Assembly: GCF_002209565.1 (NCBI RefSeq)
Contig: NZ_NJIH01000007.1
Coordinates: 351,186 to 415,185, forward strand
Reading direction: 5' to 3'
Origin: Candidimonas nitroreducens
GTDB taxonomy: Bacteria > Pseudomonadota > Gammaproteobacteria > Burkholderiales > Burkholderiaceae_B
DNA: 64,000 bases
Numbering within the stretch: the stretch's first letter is position 1; each line of letters begins with the position of its first letter. Both the position numbers and the translations under genes were made by a program. Of this stretch, positions 26,347 to 35,929 are shown piece after piece. The notes under the pieces are model-generated. The model searched no databases, was not told where the DNA came from, and was given only the letters and a program-made list of their open reading frames with translations.

Positions 26347-28095
26347 ATGTCATTCGAAGCCCTGGGCCTCGCGCCCGGACTTTTGTCCGCCCTTGCCAAA
26401 GCCGGGTTCGACGAACCCACCTCCGTACAAGCCGCCGCCATTCCGCGGGCCCTCGCCGGGCATGACCTGATGGTCTCGTCGCAGACCGGCAGCGGCAAGA
26501 CCGCCGCTTTCATGCTGCCGGCCCTGCAGCGCATCGCCGGGCGGCCCGCCAACAAAGGCAGCGGCGTGCAGGTGCTGGTGCTTACGCCCACCCGCGAGCT
26601 GGCCATGCAGGTCAGCGACGCCACGCGCCAGTATGGCGCACAATTGAAAGACCTGCGCATCGCCACGGTGGTCGGCGGCATGCCTTATGGTGCGCAGATC
26701 AAGGCGCTGTCGCGCCGCGTCGACGTGCTGGTGGCCACACCCGGACGCCTCATCGACCACCTGCAGGCCCGCCGCGTGAATCTTTCGACGGTGCACACCC
26801 TGGTGCTGGACGAGGCCGACCGCATGCTGGACATGGGCTTCATCGAAGATATCGAAAGCATCATCGAGCGCCTGCCCCAGGAGCGCCAGACGCTGCTGTT
26901 CTCGGCCACACTGGACGGCACGGTCGCGCGCCTGGCGGCGAAGATGATGAACGAGCCGCAGCGCATCGAGATCTCCAGCCCCAAGCAGCGCCACGACAGC
27001 ATCACCCAGAGCCTGCTGTATGCCGACGACAGCAGCCACAAGATGCGCCTGCTCGACCACCTGCTGCGCGACGCCAACATGGAACAAGCCATCGTCTTCA
27101 CGTCGACCAAGCGCGGCGCCGACGAGCTGGCCGACCGCCTGGCCGACCAGGGCTTTGCCGCGGCCGCCCTGCACGGCGACATGAACCAGCGCCAGCGCAC
27201 CCGCACGCTGGGCATGCTGCAGAAAGGCCGGCTGCGCATCCTGGTGGCCACCGACGTGGCCGCCCGCGGCATCGACGTGCAGGGCATCAGCCACGCCGTG
27301 AATTTCGACCTGCCCATGCAGGCCGAAGACTATGTGCACCGCATCGGCCGTACCGGCCGCGCCGGCCGCAGCGGCCTGGCCTATACCCTGGCCACCCAAT
27401 CGGAACGCCACAAAATACGCCGCATCGAGCACTTCATCGGCCAGCCCATACCCTCACAGGTGATTCCGGGGCTGGAGCCCAAGAAGGCCGCGCCGCGGCC
27501 CACTTACACCGAGCGCAAGGGCTCGGGCCGGAAATTCGCCGGCCGCGGCGGCTATGGCGACCGCGAAGCGCGTCCGGCACGCGGCTACGACAAGGGCCGG
27601 CGCGCGGACGGCGAAGACTTCCGCACGCCGACGCCCGGCTTCCGGCCGGATCGCCAGCCCGGCGCACAGCACGCCGGCCGCAACGAACGCGACGCGAATC
27701 CCTGGCACGGTGCCAGCCGCGGCGCGCGCGAGGAAAACCCCTGGCACGGATCGGGCCGCAACGCATACGAAGGGAATCCCCGCCAGGCGGCGGCCCGGCC
27801 GGAGCGCGAAGCCAAGCCTTGGCATGGGGCACGTGAAGACCGCCCCTGGCGCGACACGCCCCGCCACGCCGAAAGCCGCGGCGAAAAGCCGGCCTTCCGC
27901 GAACGGAATGGCGAGGGCTACGCCCGCGACCGCGCCGCGCGCCCGGCATTCGGCGACCGCCCCGCCCGTACGGCTCCCGACCACGGCCGGCACGCCGACG
28001 CCGCTGGCCGCCCGGGGCGCAAGCCCGCCGGCCCGCGCCCCGCTTTCGGCAAGAAACCAGGGTACAAGCCTGCGGCACGCCGCAGCCACGCCTGA
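26347..28095 (+). CDS. rhlE: DEAD-box RNA helicase, RhlE type, with repetitive basic tail
   Basis: ATP-dependent RNA helicase, 582 residues. Core at 1-380: Q motif FEALGLAPGLL...FDEPTSVQ, Walker A SQTGSGKTAAF near residue 45, DEAD in VLDEADRMLD near 154, SAT in LLFSATLDG, and HRIGRTGRAGRS near 330. The tail (about 381-582) is Arg/Gly/Pro-rich, disordered in character, with several NPWHG or KPWHG repeats. Such tails tether helicases to ribosomal or structured RNA. The ATG at 26347 matches the conserved N-terminus. Tail repeats are longer than in typical RhlE. Confidence 0.92.
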   Translation: MSFEALGLAPGLLSALAKAGFDEPTSVQAAAIPRALAGHDLMVSSQTGSGKTAAFMLPALQRIAGRPANKGSGVQVLVLTPTRELAMQVSDATRQYGAQLKDLRIATVVGGMPYGAQIKALSRRVDVLVATPGRLIDHLQARRVNLSTVHTLVLDEADRMLDMGFIEDIESIIERLPQERQTLLFSATLDGTVARLAAKMMNEPQRIEISSPKQRHDSITQSLLYADDSSHKMRLLDHLLRDANMEQAIVFTSTKRGADELADRLADQGFAAAALHGDMNQRQRTRTLGMLQKGRLRILVATDVAARGIDVQGISHAVNFDLPMQAEDYVHRIGRTGRAGRSGLAYTLATQSERHKIRRIEHFIGQPIPSQVIPGLEPKKAAPRPTYTERKGSGRKFAGRGGYGDREARPARGYDKGRRADGEDFRTPTPGFRPDRQPGAQHAGRNERDANPWHGASRGAREENPWHGSGRNAYEGNPRQAAARPEREAKPWHGAREDRPWRDTPRHAESRGEKPAFRERNGEGYARDRAARPAFGDRPARTAPDHGRHADAAGRPGRKPAGPRPAFGKKPGYKPAARRSHA

Positions 28096-28131
28096 TCCAC
28101 TGCCACGGCGCCCGGTGCGGCCACACGCCGG

Positions 28132-28159
28132 GAGCCGAGCCCGGATGCCGGGCCGGCTC
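28132..28159. terminator. GC-rich hairpin after rhlE
   Basis: GAGCCG-A-GCCCGG, loop ATG, CCGGGC-CGGCTC: a 12-bp stem with one bulge, 36 bases after the helicase stop. No T-run follows. Confidence 0.4.
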
Positions 28160-28262
28160 ATGAAGTTGAAATCGGATCACACGGCATAAGCGGGCAGCAG
28201 GGGCCGCATAGCGCCGCCGGCGGCGCCACTTTCGTCCCCGGCGACGCAACACGATAAAATCG

Positions 28263-28288
28263 AAGGGCCGCGCCGTTGCGCGGCCCTT
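28263..28288 (+). terminator. Strong intrinsic-type hairpin upstream of small membrane gene
   Basis: An 11-bp perfect stem AAGGGCCGCGC/GCGCGGCCCTT with a CGTT loop, followed by GCCCTTTC. It most likely ends the helicase transcript. A GCGCCGCC/GGCGGCGC palindrome lies at 28211-28226. Confidence 0.6.
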
Positions 28289-28349
28289 GCCCTTTCATGG
28301 GCCGCAAGCGGGCATCGCCCCCGCGCCGCGGCCGCCCCGTCCAGCATCC

Positions 28350-28538
28350 ATGAAACTCCTTGCCCGCAAGCCGCTGCTGCTCGCCGCCCTGCTTTCCATT
28401 CCACTATGGATCGCGCTGGGCAATTTCATTGTGGCTGTCTGTGTGGCGCTGCTGCTGTCCTTTCTGATCGCCATGTGCCACGCGCTGTATGTGCTGCGCC
28501 GTGCGCCCCGCGCCACACGTACCACCGATGAAGACTGA
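28350..28538 (+). CDS. Small membrane protein, unknown function
   Basis: 62 residues with two adjacent hydrophobic stretches (KPLLLAALLSIPLWIALGNF and IVAVCVALLLSFLIAMCHAL) and a basic then acidic tail (RRAPRATRTTDED). Probably a two-span inner-membrane protein. Its last 11 bases overlap the start of the methyltransferase gene, which suggests coupled translation. I do not recognise a family. Confidence 0.6.
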   Translation: MKLLARKPLLLAALLSIPLWIALGNFIVAVCVALLLSFLIAMCHALYVLRRAPRATRTTDED

Positions 28539-29805
28539 AATCCGCCCCACGGCCCCCAGCGGCCTGCCCGCCCTGGATGCCGACTCGCTGGGCCACCAAC
28601 AGGCCATGCAACAGTCCCTGCTGCAGCACATCGAACAGGCACCGCTGGGGTTCCTGCCCTTCGACGAGTGGATGCGGCTGGCGCTATACGAGCCCGGCCT
28701 GGGCTATTACGCGGCCGGGAACACCAAGTTCGGCTCCGACCTGCCCACCGGCGACTTCGCCACCGCCCCTGAGCTCACGCCGCTGTTCGGCCACACCCTG
28801 GCCATGCAGGCGGCCGAGATCCTGCGCGATTGCGGCTCGAACCGCATCCTGGAATTCGGCGCCGGCAGCGGCGCCCTGGCCGCCTCGGTAATCGAGGCGC
28901 TGGACGCGCAGGGCCTGGAAGTCGAATACCGGATACTCGAAGTCTCGGCCGAACTGCGCCAGCGCCAGGAACAAAAGCTGGCCCGCTACGGCGATCGGGT
29001 GCAGTGGCTGCAAGCGCTGCCCGCAAGTTTCGAAGGCTGCGTGCTGGCCAACGAGGTACTGGACGCCATGCCGGTCAGCCTGTTCCACTGGGACGCCGAC
29101 AGCGGCCTGCATGAAATCGGGGTGGGCGTCAGCGCGCTGGCCGGCCATGGCGAGGCCATGACGCAAGAGCAAGCGCTGGCCTGCGCCGGTCGGGCCGCAC
29201 GCGTCGGCCCTGCCGCAGAAGGCATAAGTGACGCCCCTTTCGTCTACCTGGAACGGCCGGCAAGCGCCGAACTGCGCGCCATCGTGGCGCAGCGCATGCC
29301 GCCGCTGGAAGGCTATCGATCCGAAATCAACCTGCAGGCCGAAGCCTGGGTCAGGCAGATGGGGCAATGGCTGCGGCGCGGCGCGGCGCTGCTCATAGAC
29401 TATGGTTTCCCGCGGCACGAGTACTACCACCCGCAACGCGCCGGCGGCACCCTGATGTGCCACTTCCGCCACCACGCGCACGCCGAGCCGCTGATCCTGG
29501 CAGGCCTGCAGGACATCACCGCGCACGTGGATTTCACCGCCATGGCCGACGCCGCGCTGGAGGGCGGGCTGGACGTGCTGGGCTACACCTCGCAGTCGCG
29601 CTTCCTGCTCAACGCCGGGCTGCCGCAGGCGCTTGCCGCGCTGGACAGCCTCGACGCCGCGAGCCGCGCCCGCGCGCTGGGCCCGGTGCAGAGGCTGATC
29701 TCGGAAACGGAAATGGGCGAACTGTTCAAGGTGCTGGCCGTGGGCCGCGGACTGGAACGCCCCTTGTCCGGCTTCGCCACGGGCGACCGCCGCCACAGGC
29801 TCTAG
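28528..29805 (+). CDS. SAM-dependent methyltransferase, MidA/NDUFAF7 family (DUF185)
   Basis: 425 residues. In mitochondria this family methylates an Arg of a complex I subunit; bacterial role is not settled. Seen: FDEWMRLALYEPGLGYYAAG near residue 38, SDLPTGDFATAPELTPLFG, the SAM-binding ILEFGAGSGALAASV near residue 105, and the ANEVLDAMPV motif near residue 170. ATG 28528 gives the expected N-terminus and overlaps the upstream small gene. Convergent with the FadR-type regulator gene. Confidence 0.88.
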   Translation: MKTEIRPTAPSGLPALDADSLGHQQAMQQSLLQHIEQAPLGFLPFDEWMRLALYEPGLGYYAAGNTKFGSDLPTGDFATAPELTPLFGHTLAMQAAEILRDCGSNRILEFGAGSGALAASVIEALDAQGLEVEYRILEVSAELRQRQEQKLARYGDRVQWLQALPASFEGCVLANEVLDAMPVSLFHWDADSGLHEIGVGVSALAGHGEAMTQEQALACAGRAARVGPAAEGISDAPFVYLERPASAELRAIVAQRMPPLEGYRSEINLQAEAWVRQMGQWLRRGAALLIDYGFPRHEYYHPQRAGGTLMCHFRHHAHAEPLILAGLQDITAHVDFTAMADAALEGGLDVLGYTSQSRFLLNAGLPQALAALDSLDAASRARALGPVQRLISETEMGELFKVLAVGRGLERPLSGFATGDRRHRL

Positions 29806-29965
29806 CCTTCAAGCTGAAATTCCGGGCTGTTCCGCAGCGGGCATACAGGTGCAAACCGGCGCCACTGCTGGCGATTTCCCGAGTGTAGCGAGTGTTGTTT
29901 GCTTCATTGCAGTCACCAGGCAAGGCCGGCACGGCCGGCGGCCCGCGAGCGAGCCGCCTTCAGAT

Positions 29966-30694
29966 TCAGGACTCGATTTCCTCGACAACCTGCTGCTGCC
30001 GCTCAAGGGCCTCCTTCGTCACCCGCGCGGCATTACGGATGTGTATGTTGCATGCCCGCTTGGCTAGTGCCTCGTCATTGGCGCAAATGGCGTCGTGGAT
30101 GGCCCGCAGCTCCTTTAGCGTGTTCGGCAGGCGATTGGGTTCGGATAGCGAAGCGCCTCGCAACAATTGAATGCGGCTATGCAGTGACGTAAGAAAGTCG
30201 CTCAGGAGCGGGTTGTTGCAGCCCGCCAGGATGGCTTCGTAGAAACGGTTCTTTGAAGTGTGCACGAGCTTGGAATCCTCGGTTTTGCACGCTTCCTCGA
30301 AATTTGCGAAAGCGACATGCAATGCCTGGCGCTGCGCGTCGGACGCGCTGCGCACAAAACCTGCAACCGCCGTCCCTTCCAGCGCCAGCCGGATTTCATA
30401 GATGTTGTGGGCGTCCTCGATTGTGATGCGGGCGACTTCGAGTCCGCGTGGCTCCACCGGCCGGATCAGGCCTTCGGCTTCGAGATTGCGCAAAACCTCG
30501 CGCAGCAGCGGGCGGCTGATTTGCAAGGTTTCGCACAGTTCTCGCTCAACCAGGCGCTGGCCTGGTTTGAAATGACCCTGGGCAATGGCCTCGTGCAATA
30601 TGCCATAGACCTGTTGGCGCAATGGCGCCACGACTCTTACAACGGATTTGGGAGCTTTCAAGGGAGTGTTCTCAGTAGTGGGTAATATTCGCAT
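29966..30694 (-). CDS. GntR-family regulator, FadR/FCD type
   Basis: 242 residues. HTH at about residues 20-85 (PLRQQVYGILHEAIAQGHFK, PGQRLVERELCETLQISRPL, REVLRNLEAEGLI) followed by an all-helical FCD ligand domain with EIRLALEGTAV, and metal-ligand His candidates in SLHSRIQLLRG and AIHDAIC. The frame opens far upstream, but ATG 30694 fits the family and lies directly beside a perfect dyad. It is divergent from the Bug-TPP-TPP-RidA genes and is their probable repressor. Confidence 0.88.
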   Translation of the reverse strand: MRILPTTENTPLKAPKSVVRVVAPLRQQVYGILHEAIAQGHFKPGQRLVERELCETLQISRPLLREVLRNLEAEGLIRPVEPRGLEVARITIEDAHNIYEIRLALEGTAVAGFVRSASDAQRQALHVAFANFEEACKTEDSKLVHTSKNRFYEAILAGCNNPLLSDFLTSLHSRIQLLRGASLSEPNRLPNTLKELRAIHDAICANDEALAKRACNIHIRNAARVTKEALERQQQVVEEIES

Positions 30695-30709
30695 GTTTGT
30701 CTGACAAAC
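30695..30709. promoter_or_regulatory. Perfect dyad abutting the FadR-type regulator start (autoregulatory operator)
   Basis: GTTTGTC-T-GACAAAC touches the start codon of the minus-strand regulator gene. Its core TTGTCTGACAA matches the FadR-subfamily operator pattern tNGTnnnACNa. Bound regulator would cover its own start region. Confidence 0.65.
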
Positions 30710-31131
30710 TGTTTGCAATTCGAACTCACATAACTTATGATGCCGGCACAGAGTAAAGGATTTGTGACTGTTGTTCAAGGCGTTCGAACCGGCAGGGTGC
30801 CGGGCTGAGCGCAGGCAATTGCGGGATGCGCCGCCCGACGAATCACCAGCGGCTGACATCCGTACAGCGGGCTGCGAGCCGTTGCTCTGGTGGTTGTACT
30901 GCTGACCTATGGATGAGAGGGGGCTGGCGCCCACTCCGGTTTCCGCAAGCATTCCCGACACGAGCCGTTGTGCCCTGCTGTCGTTCCAACCGGGATTCGC
31001 TCTCCGGGCGGACTGTCTGCTTACGCGCGGCCGCAACCATCATCGATAGCGGCACCAAGAAGCAAACGGCGTTTTAGTAAAGGCGGAATCCCTGAAACAA
31101 CTACCCGAGATAACTACCTGAGGAGGGCAAA
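30710..31131. other. Divergent intergenic region between regulator and Bug gene
   Basis: About 420 bases without a recognisable gene. It must hold the promoters for both sides. A CCGGCA/TGCCGG hairpin lies at 30789-30803. No second copy of the 15-base dyad was found before the Bug gene. Confidence 0.5.
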
Positions 31132-32133
31132 ATGAATGAATTTACGTCGTTCGAATTGAGCAGGCGGCGCCTGATTTTGAGCATGCTGGCGGGTGGCGCA
31201 ACGGCCGCGCTGCCGAGTATTGCAAATTCGGCAACCGATTTTCCCAAGAGTCCGGTGAAGCTCGTCGTGCCGTTCCCGCCCGGGGGCGGAACCGACACGC
31301 TCGCGCGCCTTGTCGCCGACGAGCTCAGCAAACAGATGGGGCATGGCGTCATCGTCGAGAACAAGGGCGGCGCGGGCGGCATAATCGGTGCCAAAGAGGT
31401 GATGCGCGCAGCCCCTGACGGCTACACGATCCTGCTGACGGCAACAGGTCAGGTCATAGACCCCATCATCCACCGTACGCCGTCTTACGACATTCTCAAG
31501 GACTTCACCCCCATCTGCCATATCGGCTACGTTCCGCAGCTGGTGCTAGTGAAATCCGATTTCCCTGCGCATACCTTCCAGGAATTCGTGGCGCTGGCGA
31601 AAAAGCGGCCAAAAGAATTGTCGTGGGCGACATCCGGGTTCGGCACGGCGGGGCATTTCGCCGAGGAGCTGATCAATCTTTCCAGCGGCATCGATATGCA
31701 GATCGTGGCCTATCGCGGGGGCGGCCCCGCTCTCACCGACCTGGTCGGCGGCCACGTCAATGCGATGGTCGAGCCGCTCCCTTCGTCGATTCCGCACGTA
31801 AAGTCGGGCCGCCTCAAGGCTCTTGCAGTCACCAGCCAGAACCGGGCGTCGGCGCTTCCCGACGTACCCACCGTGGCGGAAAGCGGAATTCCGAACTTCG
31901 AAATGCCTTCCTGGTATGGGATCTGGGGGCCCGCCAAACTGCCCCCCGACGTTACGCAAAAAATCTATCAAGGCGTGAAGAGGTCTCTGGAAGCGCCCAA
32001 GCTCAAGAACAAGCTTCAGAACCTGTCCTTCGTCGTGGTGGCCGGCTCGCCGTCCGAGTTTGACGGTTTCATCAGAAGCGAGTTCAAGAAGTATTCGCAG
32101 ATCGCCAAGAGCACCGGCATCATGATCGACTAG
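31132..32133 (+). CDS. Bug-family periplasmic solute receptor (TctC-like)
   Basis: 333-residue TTT receptor. Seen: Arg-containing signal peptide SRRRLILSMLAGGATAALPS, then FPKSPVKLVVPFPPGGGTD, the KGGAGGIIGAKEVM loop and PTVAESGIPNF. A GAGGAGGG ribosome site precedes the ATG. It heads the plus-strand run Bug, TPP enzyme, TPP enzyme, RidA and should bring in the substrate of those enzymes. Confidence 0.88.
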   Translation: MNEFTSFELSRRRLILSMLAGGATAALPSIANSATDFPKSPVKLVVPFPPGGGTDTLARLVADELSKQMGHGVIVENKGGAGGIIGAKEVMRAAPDGYTILLTATGQVIDPIIHRTPSYDILKDFTPICHIGYVPQLVLVKSDFPAHTFQEFVALAKKRPKELSWATSGFGTAGHFAEELINLSSGIDMQIVAYRGGGPALTDLVGGHVNAMVEPLPSSIPHVKSGRLKALAVTSQNRASALPDVPTVAESGIPNFEMPSWYGIWGPAKLPPDVTQKIYQGVKRSLEAPKLKNKLQNLSFVVVAGSPSEFDGFIRSEFKKYSQIAKSTGIMID

Positions 32134-32304
32134 CTGTTCCGAGGATCGGTGGGCACATCGACTCGCAGGGAATCGGCGGAGACTCGTGGTCTACCAACAC
32201 AGGCCCGCCGCCGATGGCCCTGCGAACGGCAATGAACTTCCCCTGCTTTCGAGGCGAGAGCCATCTTTACATGTTGTGTTTTGGAAAAAAGGAATACCGA
32301 TACC

Positions 32305-34041
32305 ATGAGTGAAACAGTTGGCAGAACCTATGGGGACGTGATTATCGATTCGATGTGGCGTGGAGGCGTTGACGCCCTGTTCTTCACCTCCGGATCCGAC
32401 ATCATGTTTTACCAGGAGGCAGTGGCCCGGCAAAACGCAGAACAAGAATCCGGGATCAAGCTCTACACGATGACCCACGAGATCGTCAGCCTGAACGCCG
32501 CGATGGGCTATTCGGCCGTAAGCGGCAGGCCGGTTGCGACCGCGGCCCATGTGGCCGTGGGAACCTTGAACTACGGCTCGGCCATACACGGCGCGTCGCG
32601 CAGCAGGCTGCCCATCATCATTACGGCGGGCATCCCGCCGACGGCAACACCAGGCACGATCGATGGCTGCATAGACGCCGCAAATTTCTACACGCAGCAG
32701 GTTCCCGATCAGAACGGCATCGTACGCCAATACATGAAATGGGAGCACGTGCTCGCCTACCAGGACAACCCGGGAACCGTCTTTGGCAGGGGCATCCAGA
32801 TCGCCATGACGGAACCCCGCGGGCCGGTGTATGTCAGCCTGCCGCGCGAGATCCAGATGGCGGCCAAGCGCGAGCCGAGCTATGCAAGCAGCAGCCAGCT
32901 GGGCGTACCGCTGGTATCCGAGCCCAGTGACGACGCCATGAATACGGTGATCGACCGTTGTCTCAACGCGCAGCGGCCGGTCATTGTCGTGGGCCTGGGC
33001 GGCCGGGACGAAGAGAGCGTGGCGGAGCTCGAGCGTTTTGCGGATTATTTCGGCATTCCCGTCCTCGACGGCCGGCTGTTCAGCTATCAATGCCTGGATT
33101 TCGATCATCCGCTGTACCGGCGCAAGGGGGACATGAGCAATGCCGATCTGGTGTTCGTTCTGGAAAGCGACATACCCTGGCTGCCCGGCGCCCCGACTTC
33201 GCCTTCCAGTGATGCGTCGATCATCGTCATCGATCATGATCCGCTGATCAGCCATGTTCCGATGGTCGACTTCCCGGCGTCCATGCGCCTGGTGACGGAT
33301 ACGAAGCACTTCGTGCGCAAGGCCCTGCGCATGGCCGAGGCGCGACTGACAGCCCCCGAAACCGCGGCTCTGAAGCAGAGACGGGAAAAGGCGGTCATCG
33401 ATGTGTCGGCGCATCGCAAGAGCGTATTCGACGAAGCCAGCGCGCGTTTCCGAACGGACGTGATCGACCCGGTATGGGCCTCCCTGATTGTCGCTTCGGT
33501 CATCCCGGACGATGCGGTGGTCTTCGACGACACCATCGACTCCGCACCGGTGCGCCGCTTCCTCAAGGTTTCCGGCCCAGCGCAATATTTCCATCGGCCC
33601 AGCAGCTCGGGGGGCTGGGGAATCGGCGCGGCACTGGGCGCGAAACTGGCGTTGCCCGACCGCACGGTCGTGATGATTTCAGGCGACGGCTTCTACATGT
33701 TCGGCGTGCCCACATGCGCGCTGTGGGCGGCCCGGCTCTATAAGGCGCCGTTCCTGTCCATCGTGTTCCAGAACGACAGCTACAACACGGGAACGGAGCA
33801 CACGGCAAAGCACTATCCCAATGGGTATGCGGAGGCGGCGGGATTCCCCGGCGGGTATCTGGATAGCCCGGTCGACTTTGCGGTGGAAGCAACGGCATCG
33901 GGCGCCTACGGAGAGAACGTCACCGAGGCCGAAATGCTGGAACCCGCCCTCAGGCGCGGCCTCGAAGCGGTCAAAAATGGCCGGTGCGCAGTCATCTCGA
34001 TCAAGGTTCCGAAACTCCTGCAGCTCCCGCCCCGCGCATGA
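32305..34041 (+). CDS. Thiamine-pyrophosphate-dependent enzyme, acetolactate-synthase-like (first of pair)
   Basis: 578 residues in the POX/AHAS fold: N-terminal TPP-binding domain with the catalytic Glu in TMTHEIVSLNAAMGYSA near residue 59, central domain (RPVIVVGLGGRDEESV near 225), and C-terminal domain with the metal motif SGDGFYMFG near 459. The Asn that normally closes the motif appears as FQNDSYNTG. Starts at ATG 32305, after GGA; a TTG 24 bases earlier is possible. Not a typical acetolactate synthase, decarboxylase or glyoxylate carboligase by eye. It probably cleaves or carboligates a 2-keto acid. Confidence 0.85.
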   Translation: MSETVGRTYGDVIIDSMWRGGVDALFFTSGSDIMFYQEAVARQNAEQESGIKLYTMTHEIVSLNAAMGYSAVSGRPVATAAHVAVGTLNYGSAIHGASRSRLPIIITAGIPPTATPGTIDGCIDAANFYTQQVPDQNGIVRQYMKWEHVLAYQDNPGTVFGRGIQIAMTEPRGPVYVSLPREIQMAAKREPSYASSSQLGVPLVSEPSDDAMNTVIDRCLNAQRPVIVVGLGGRDEESVAELERFADYFGIPVLDGRLFSYQCLDFDHPLYRRKGDMSNADLVFVLESDIPWLPGAPTSPSSDASIIVIDHDPLISHVPMVDFPASMRLVTDTKHFVRKALRMAEARLTAPETAALKQRREKAVIDVSAHRKSVFDEASARFRTDVIDPVWASLIVASVIPDDAVVFDDTIDSAPVRRFLKVSGPAQYFHRPSSSGGWGIGAALGAKLALPDRTVVMISGDGFYMFGVPTCALWAARLYKAPFLSIVFQNDSYNTGTEHTAKHYPNGYAEAAGFPGGYLDSPVDFAVEATASGAYGENVTEAEMLEPALRRGLEAVKNGRCAVISIKVPKLLQLPPRA

Positions 34042-34118
34042 GCCCAGGCCCCAAGCCTCAGCGCGAGTCCGGCGAACCCCGAAAGCATGTGGGCAGCAGA
34101 TTGATTGGAGAGAAACCT

Positions 34119-35840
34119 ATGTCGACCGATGGATGTGCCCAGGTGTTCCTGGCAGAGGCGATCAAGAAGGCCGGCATCACGCACTTGTTCGGTGTTCCGG
34201 CGGCCTTCACGAAGGCGCTCAATCTGGCGGACGACAGCGGAGTGTGCGTGATTTCCGCACACTCCGAAGCGGCAGCGGCATGCATGGCCGACGGCTATGC
34301 ACGCGCCGCGCGCGCCATTGGCCTTTGCTATGCGCAGAACGTCGGCGGCGCCGGCCTTGCCAGCGGATTGCGGGATGCCTTTCTGGTTGGCTCGCCGGTC
34401 ATAGCCCTGACCGGCGGCGGCGACGGGGCAACGGCATATAAGTTCGCCTATCAGGATTCCGACGATATGCGCATGTTCGACGCCGTCACGAAACTCAACA
34501 TATCAGTGCGCCGGGTAGAGCGGTTTCCCGATTTGCTGCGTCTCGCCGCCCGAACGGCAACCTCCGGAGCCCCCGGCCCCGTGCATGTGGAGGTAGAAGG
34601 CGCGGCCGGCCAGTTGCTCGATCAGCATCTTCCGGCTGAATTCTGGGATCTTTCGGCGATCGCCGACCATAGCGCCCCCTGCCATCGCACTCCAGGAGAA
34701 GCCGACGCCGTCAGCCGCGCGGTCGATCTGGTGGCCGGTGCGCAACGCCCCATCCTGATCGCGGGCGGCGGCGCGCGCGTCTCGGACGCCGGCCCGGCGC
34801 TGCTGGAATTCGCCCGCGCTTTCGGCGCACCGATCGTGACATCCATGAACGCGAAAGGGATCATCGACGAACGTGATCCGCTGGCCTGCGGCGTCGTGGG
34901 TTCTTATTCGCGGGATTCCGCCAACCGCGCGGTGCTCGATGCCGATGTGGTGATCTTCGCCGGCAGCCGGGCCGGCGGGCACGTCACCAATCGCTGGAGC
35001 CTCCCCGCGCCCTCGGCCAAGATCATCCAGATAGACATCGATGCCCAAGTGATGGGAAGAAACTTCCCCACGGCGGTTTCCATCGTGGGCGACGTGAAGA
35101 CCGTGCTTCACCAGATGCTCTGTGCGTACAAGGAATCCGGCCGGCCCCCGCGGCCCGCGCACGCCGACTGGCTGCGCGTCGCAGCAGCTTACGCCGAAGC
35201 CTCGCGGCGGAAGATCGAAACGAGCGGGAGGACGCATCGCACGCCGATACGGCCCGAGCAATTATGCACGGAACTGAATGCAAGCCTCTCCGACGATTGC
35301 CTCCTGGTCGCGGATACGGGTCATGCCGGGTGGTGGACGGCAAGCTTGATGGATCTCAAGCCGAGCCAGTCCTACCTGCGGGCGGCCGGGACGCTCGGCT
35401 GGAGCCTGCCCGCCGCCATTGGCGCTCAATGCGCATTTCCGGCCAGAAAGGTCGTCTGTTTCATTGGGGATGGTGGATTCTTCTATTACCTGAGCGAACT
35501 GGAAACCGCCGTCAGGTACGAACTTCCGGTCGTGTTCGTGGTGAACAACAATTCCGGCTTCGCACAAGAAGATGCGCTATTTCACGGCGGATCCGGCCGG
35601 CCGCAAGAGGATCCAGGGCGCAGGTTCCTGGAGTTTGCCGCAACCGACATTTCGGGCCTGGCCCGATCCTTCGGATGCGCGGGCTATTGCGTCGAAAGAC
35701 CCCAGGATCTAAGAGAGATCCTGCAAGAGGCACTGCATTGCGGCAGGCCCGCGGTGGTGGAGGTGCTGACCGATCGTTCGGCAGTGCCGGCCGCGGCAGT
35801 GGGATGGCCCGCCCCCAACGGGCGGCAGAGGCCAAGCTGA
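34119..35840 (+). CDS. Thiamine-pyrophosphate-dependent enzyme, acetolactate-synthase-like (second of pair)
   Basis: 573 residues, same fold but only distantly similar to its neighbour. Seen: LFGVPAAFTKAL, the catalytic Glu in SAHSEAAAACMADGYARA near residue 47, QRPILIAGGGARVSDAG near 208, and the complete metal motif FIGDGGFFYYLSELETAV ... VVNNNSGF near 449-480. A GGAGAGAAA ribosome site sets ATG 34119, 77 bases after the first TPP gene. Each protein carries its own full catalytic Glu and metal motif, so these are two separate enzymes and not alpha/beta halves of one. Confidence 0.87.
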   Translation: MSTDGCAQVFLAEAIKKAGITHLFGVPAAFTKALNLADDSGVCVISAHSEAAAACMADGYARAARAIGLCYAQNVGGAGLASGLRDAFLVGSPVIALTGGGDGATAYKFAYQDSDDMRMFDAVTKLNISVRRVERFPDLLRLAARTATSGAPGPVHVEVEGAAGQLLDQHLPAEFWDLSAIADHSAPCHRTPGEADAVSRAVDLVAGAQRPILIAGGGARVSDAGPALLEFARAFGAPIVTSMNAKGIIDERDPLACGVVGSYSRDSANRAVLDADVVIFAGSRAGGHVTNRWSLPAPSAKIIQIDIDAQVMGRNFPTAVSIVGDVKTVLHQMLCAYKESGRPPRPAHADWLRVAAAYAEASRRKIETSGRTHRTPIRPEQLCTELNASLSDDCLLVADTGHAGWWTASLMDLKPSQSYLRAAGTLGWSLPAAIGAQCAFPARKVVCFIGDGGFFYYLSELETAVRYELPVVFVVNNNSGFAQEDALFHGGSGRPQEDPGRRFLEFAATDISGLARSFGCAGYCVERPQDLREILQEALHCGRPAVVEVLTDRSAVPAAAVGWPAPNGRQRPS

Positions 35841-35929
35841 TTCTTTATTTAATGCGCCAGTAGTCTGGCAACACAGTCTGCTTCAGCCCGACCGGCTGCG
35901 GCGGTAATCTCAAAAATCAAGGAATGAAG

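Noticed and set aside
32180..32200. TGGT-CT-ACCA dyad before the first TPP gene as FadR-type operator
   Set aside because: Spacer is two bases where the FadR pattern needs three; kept only as a remark.
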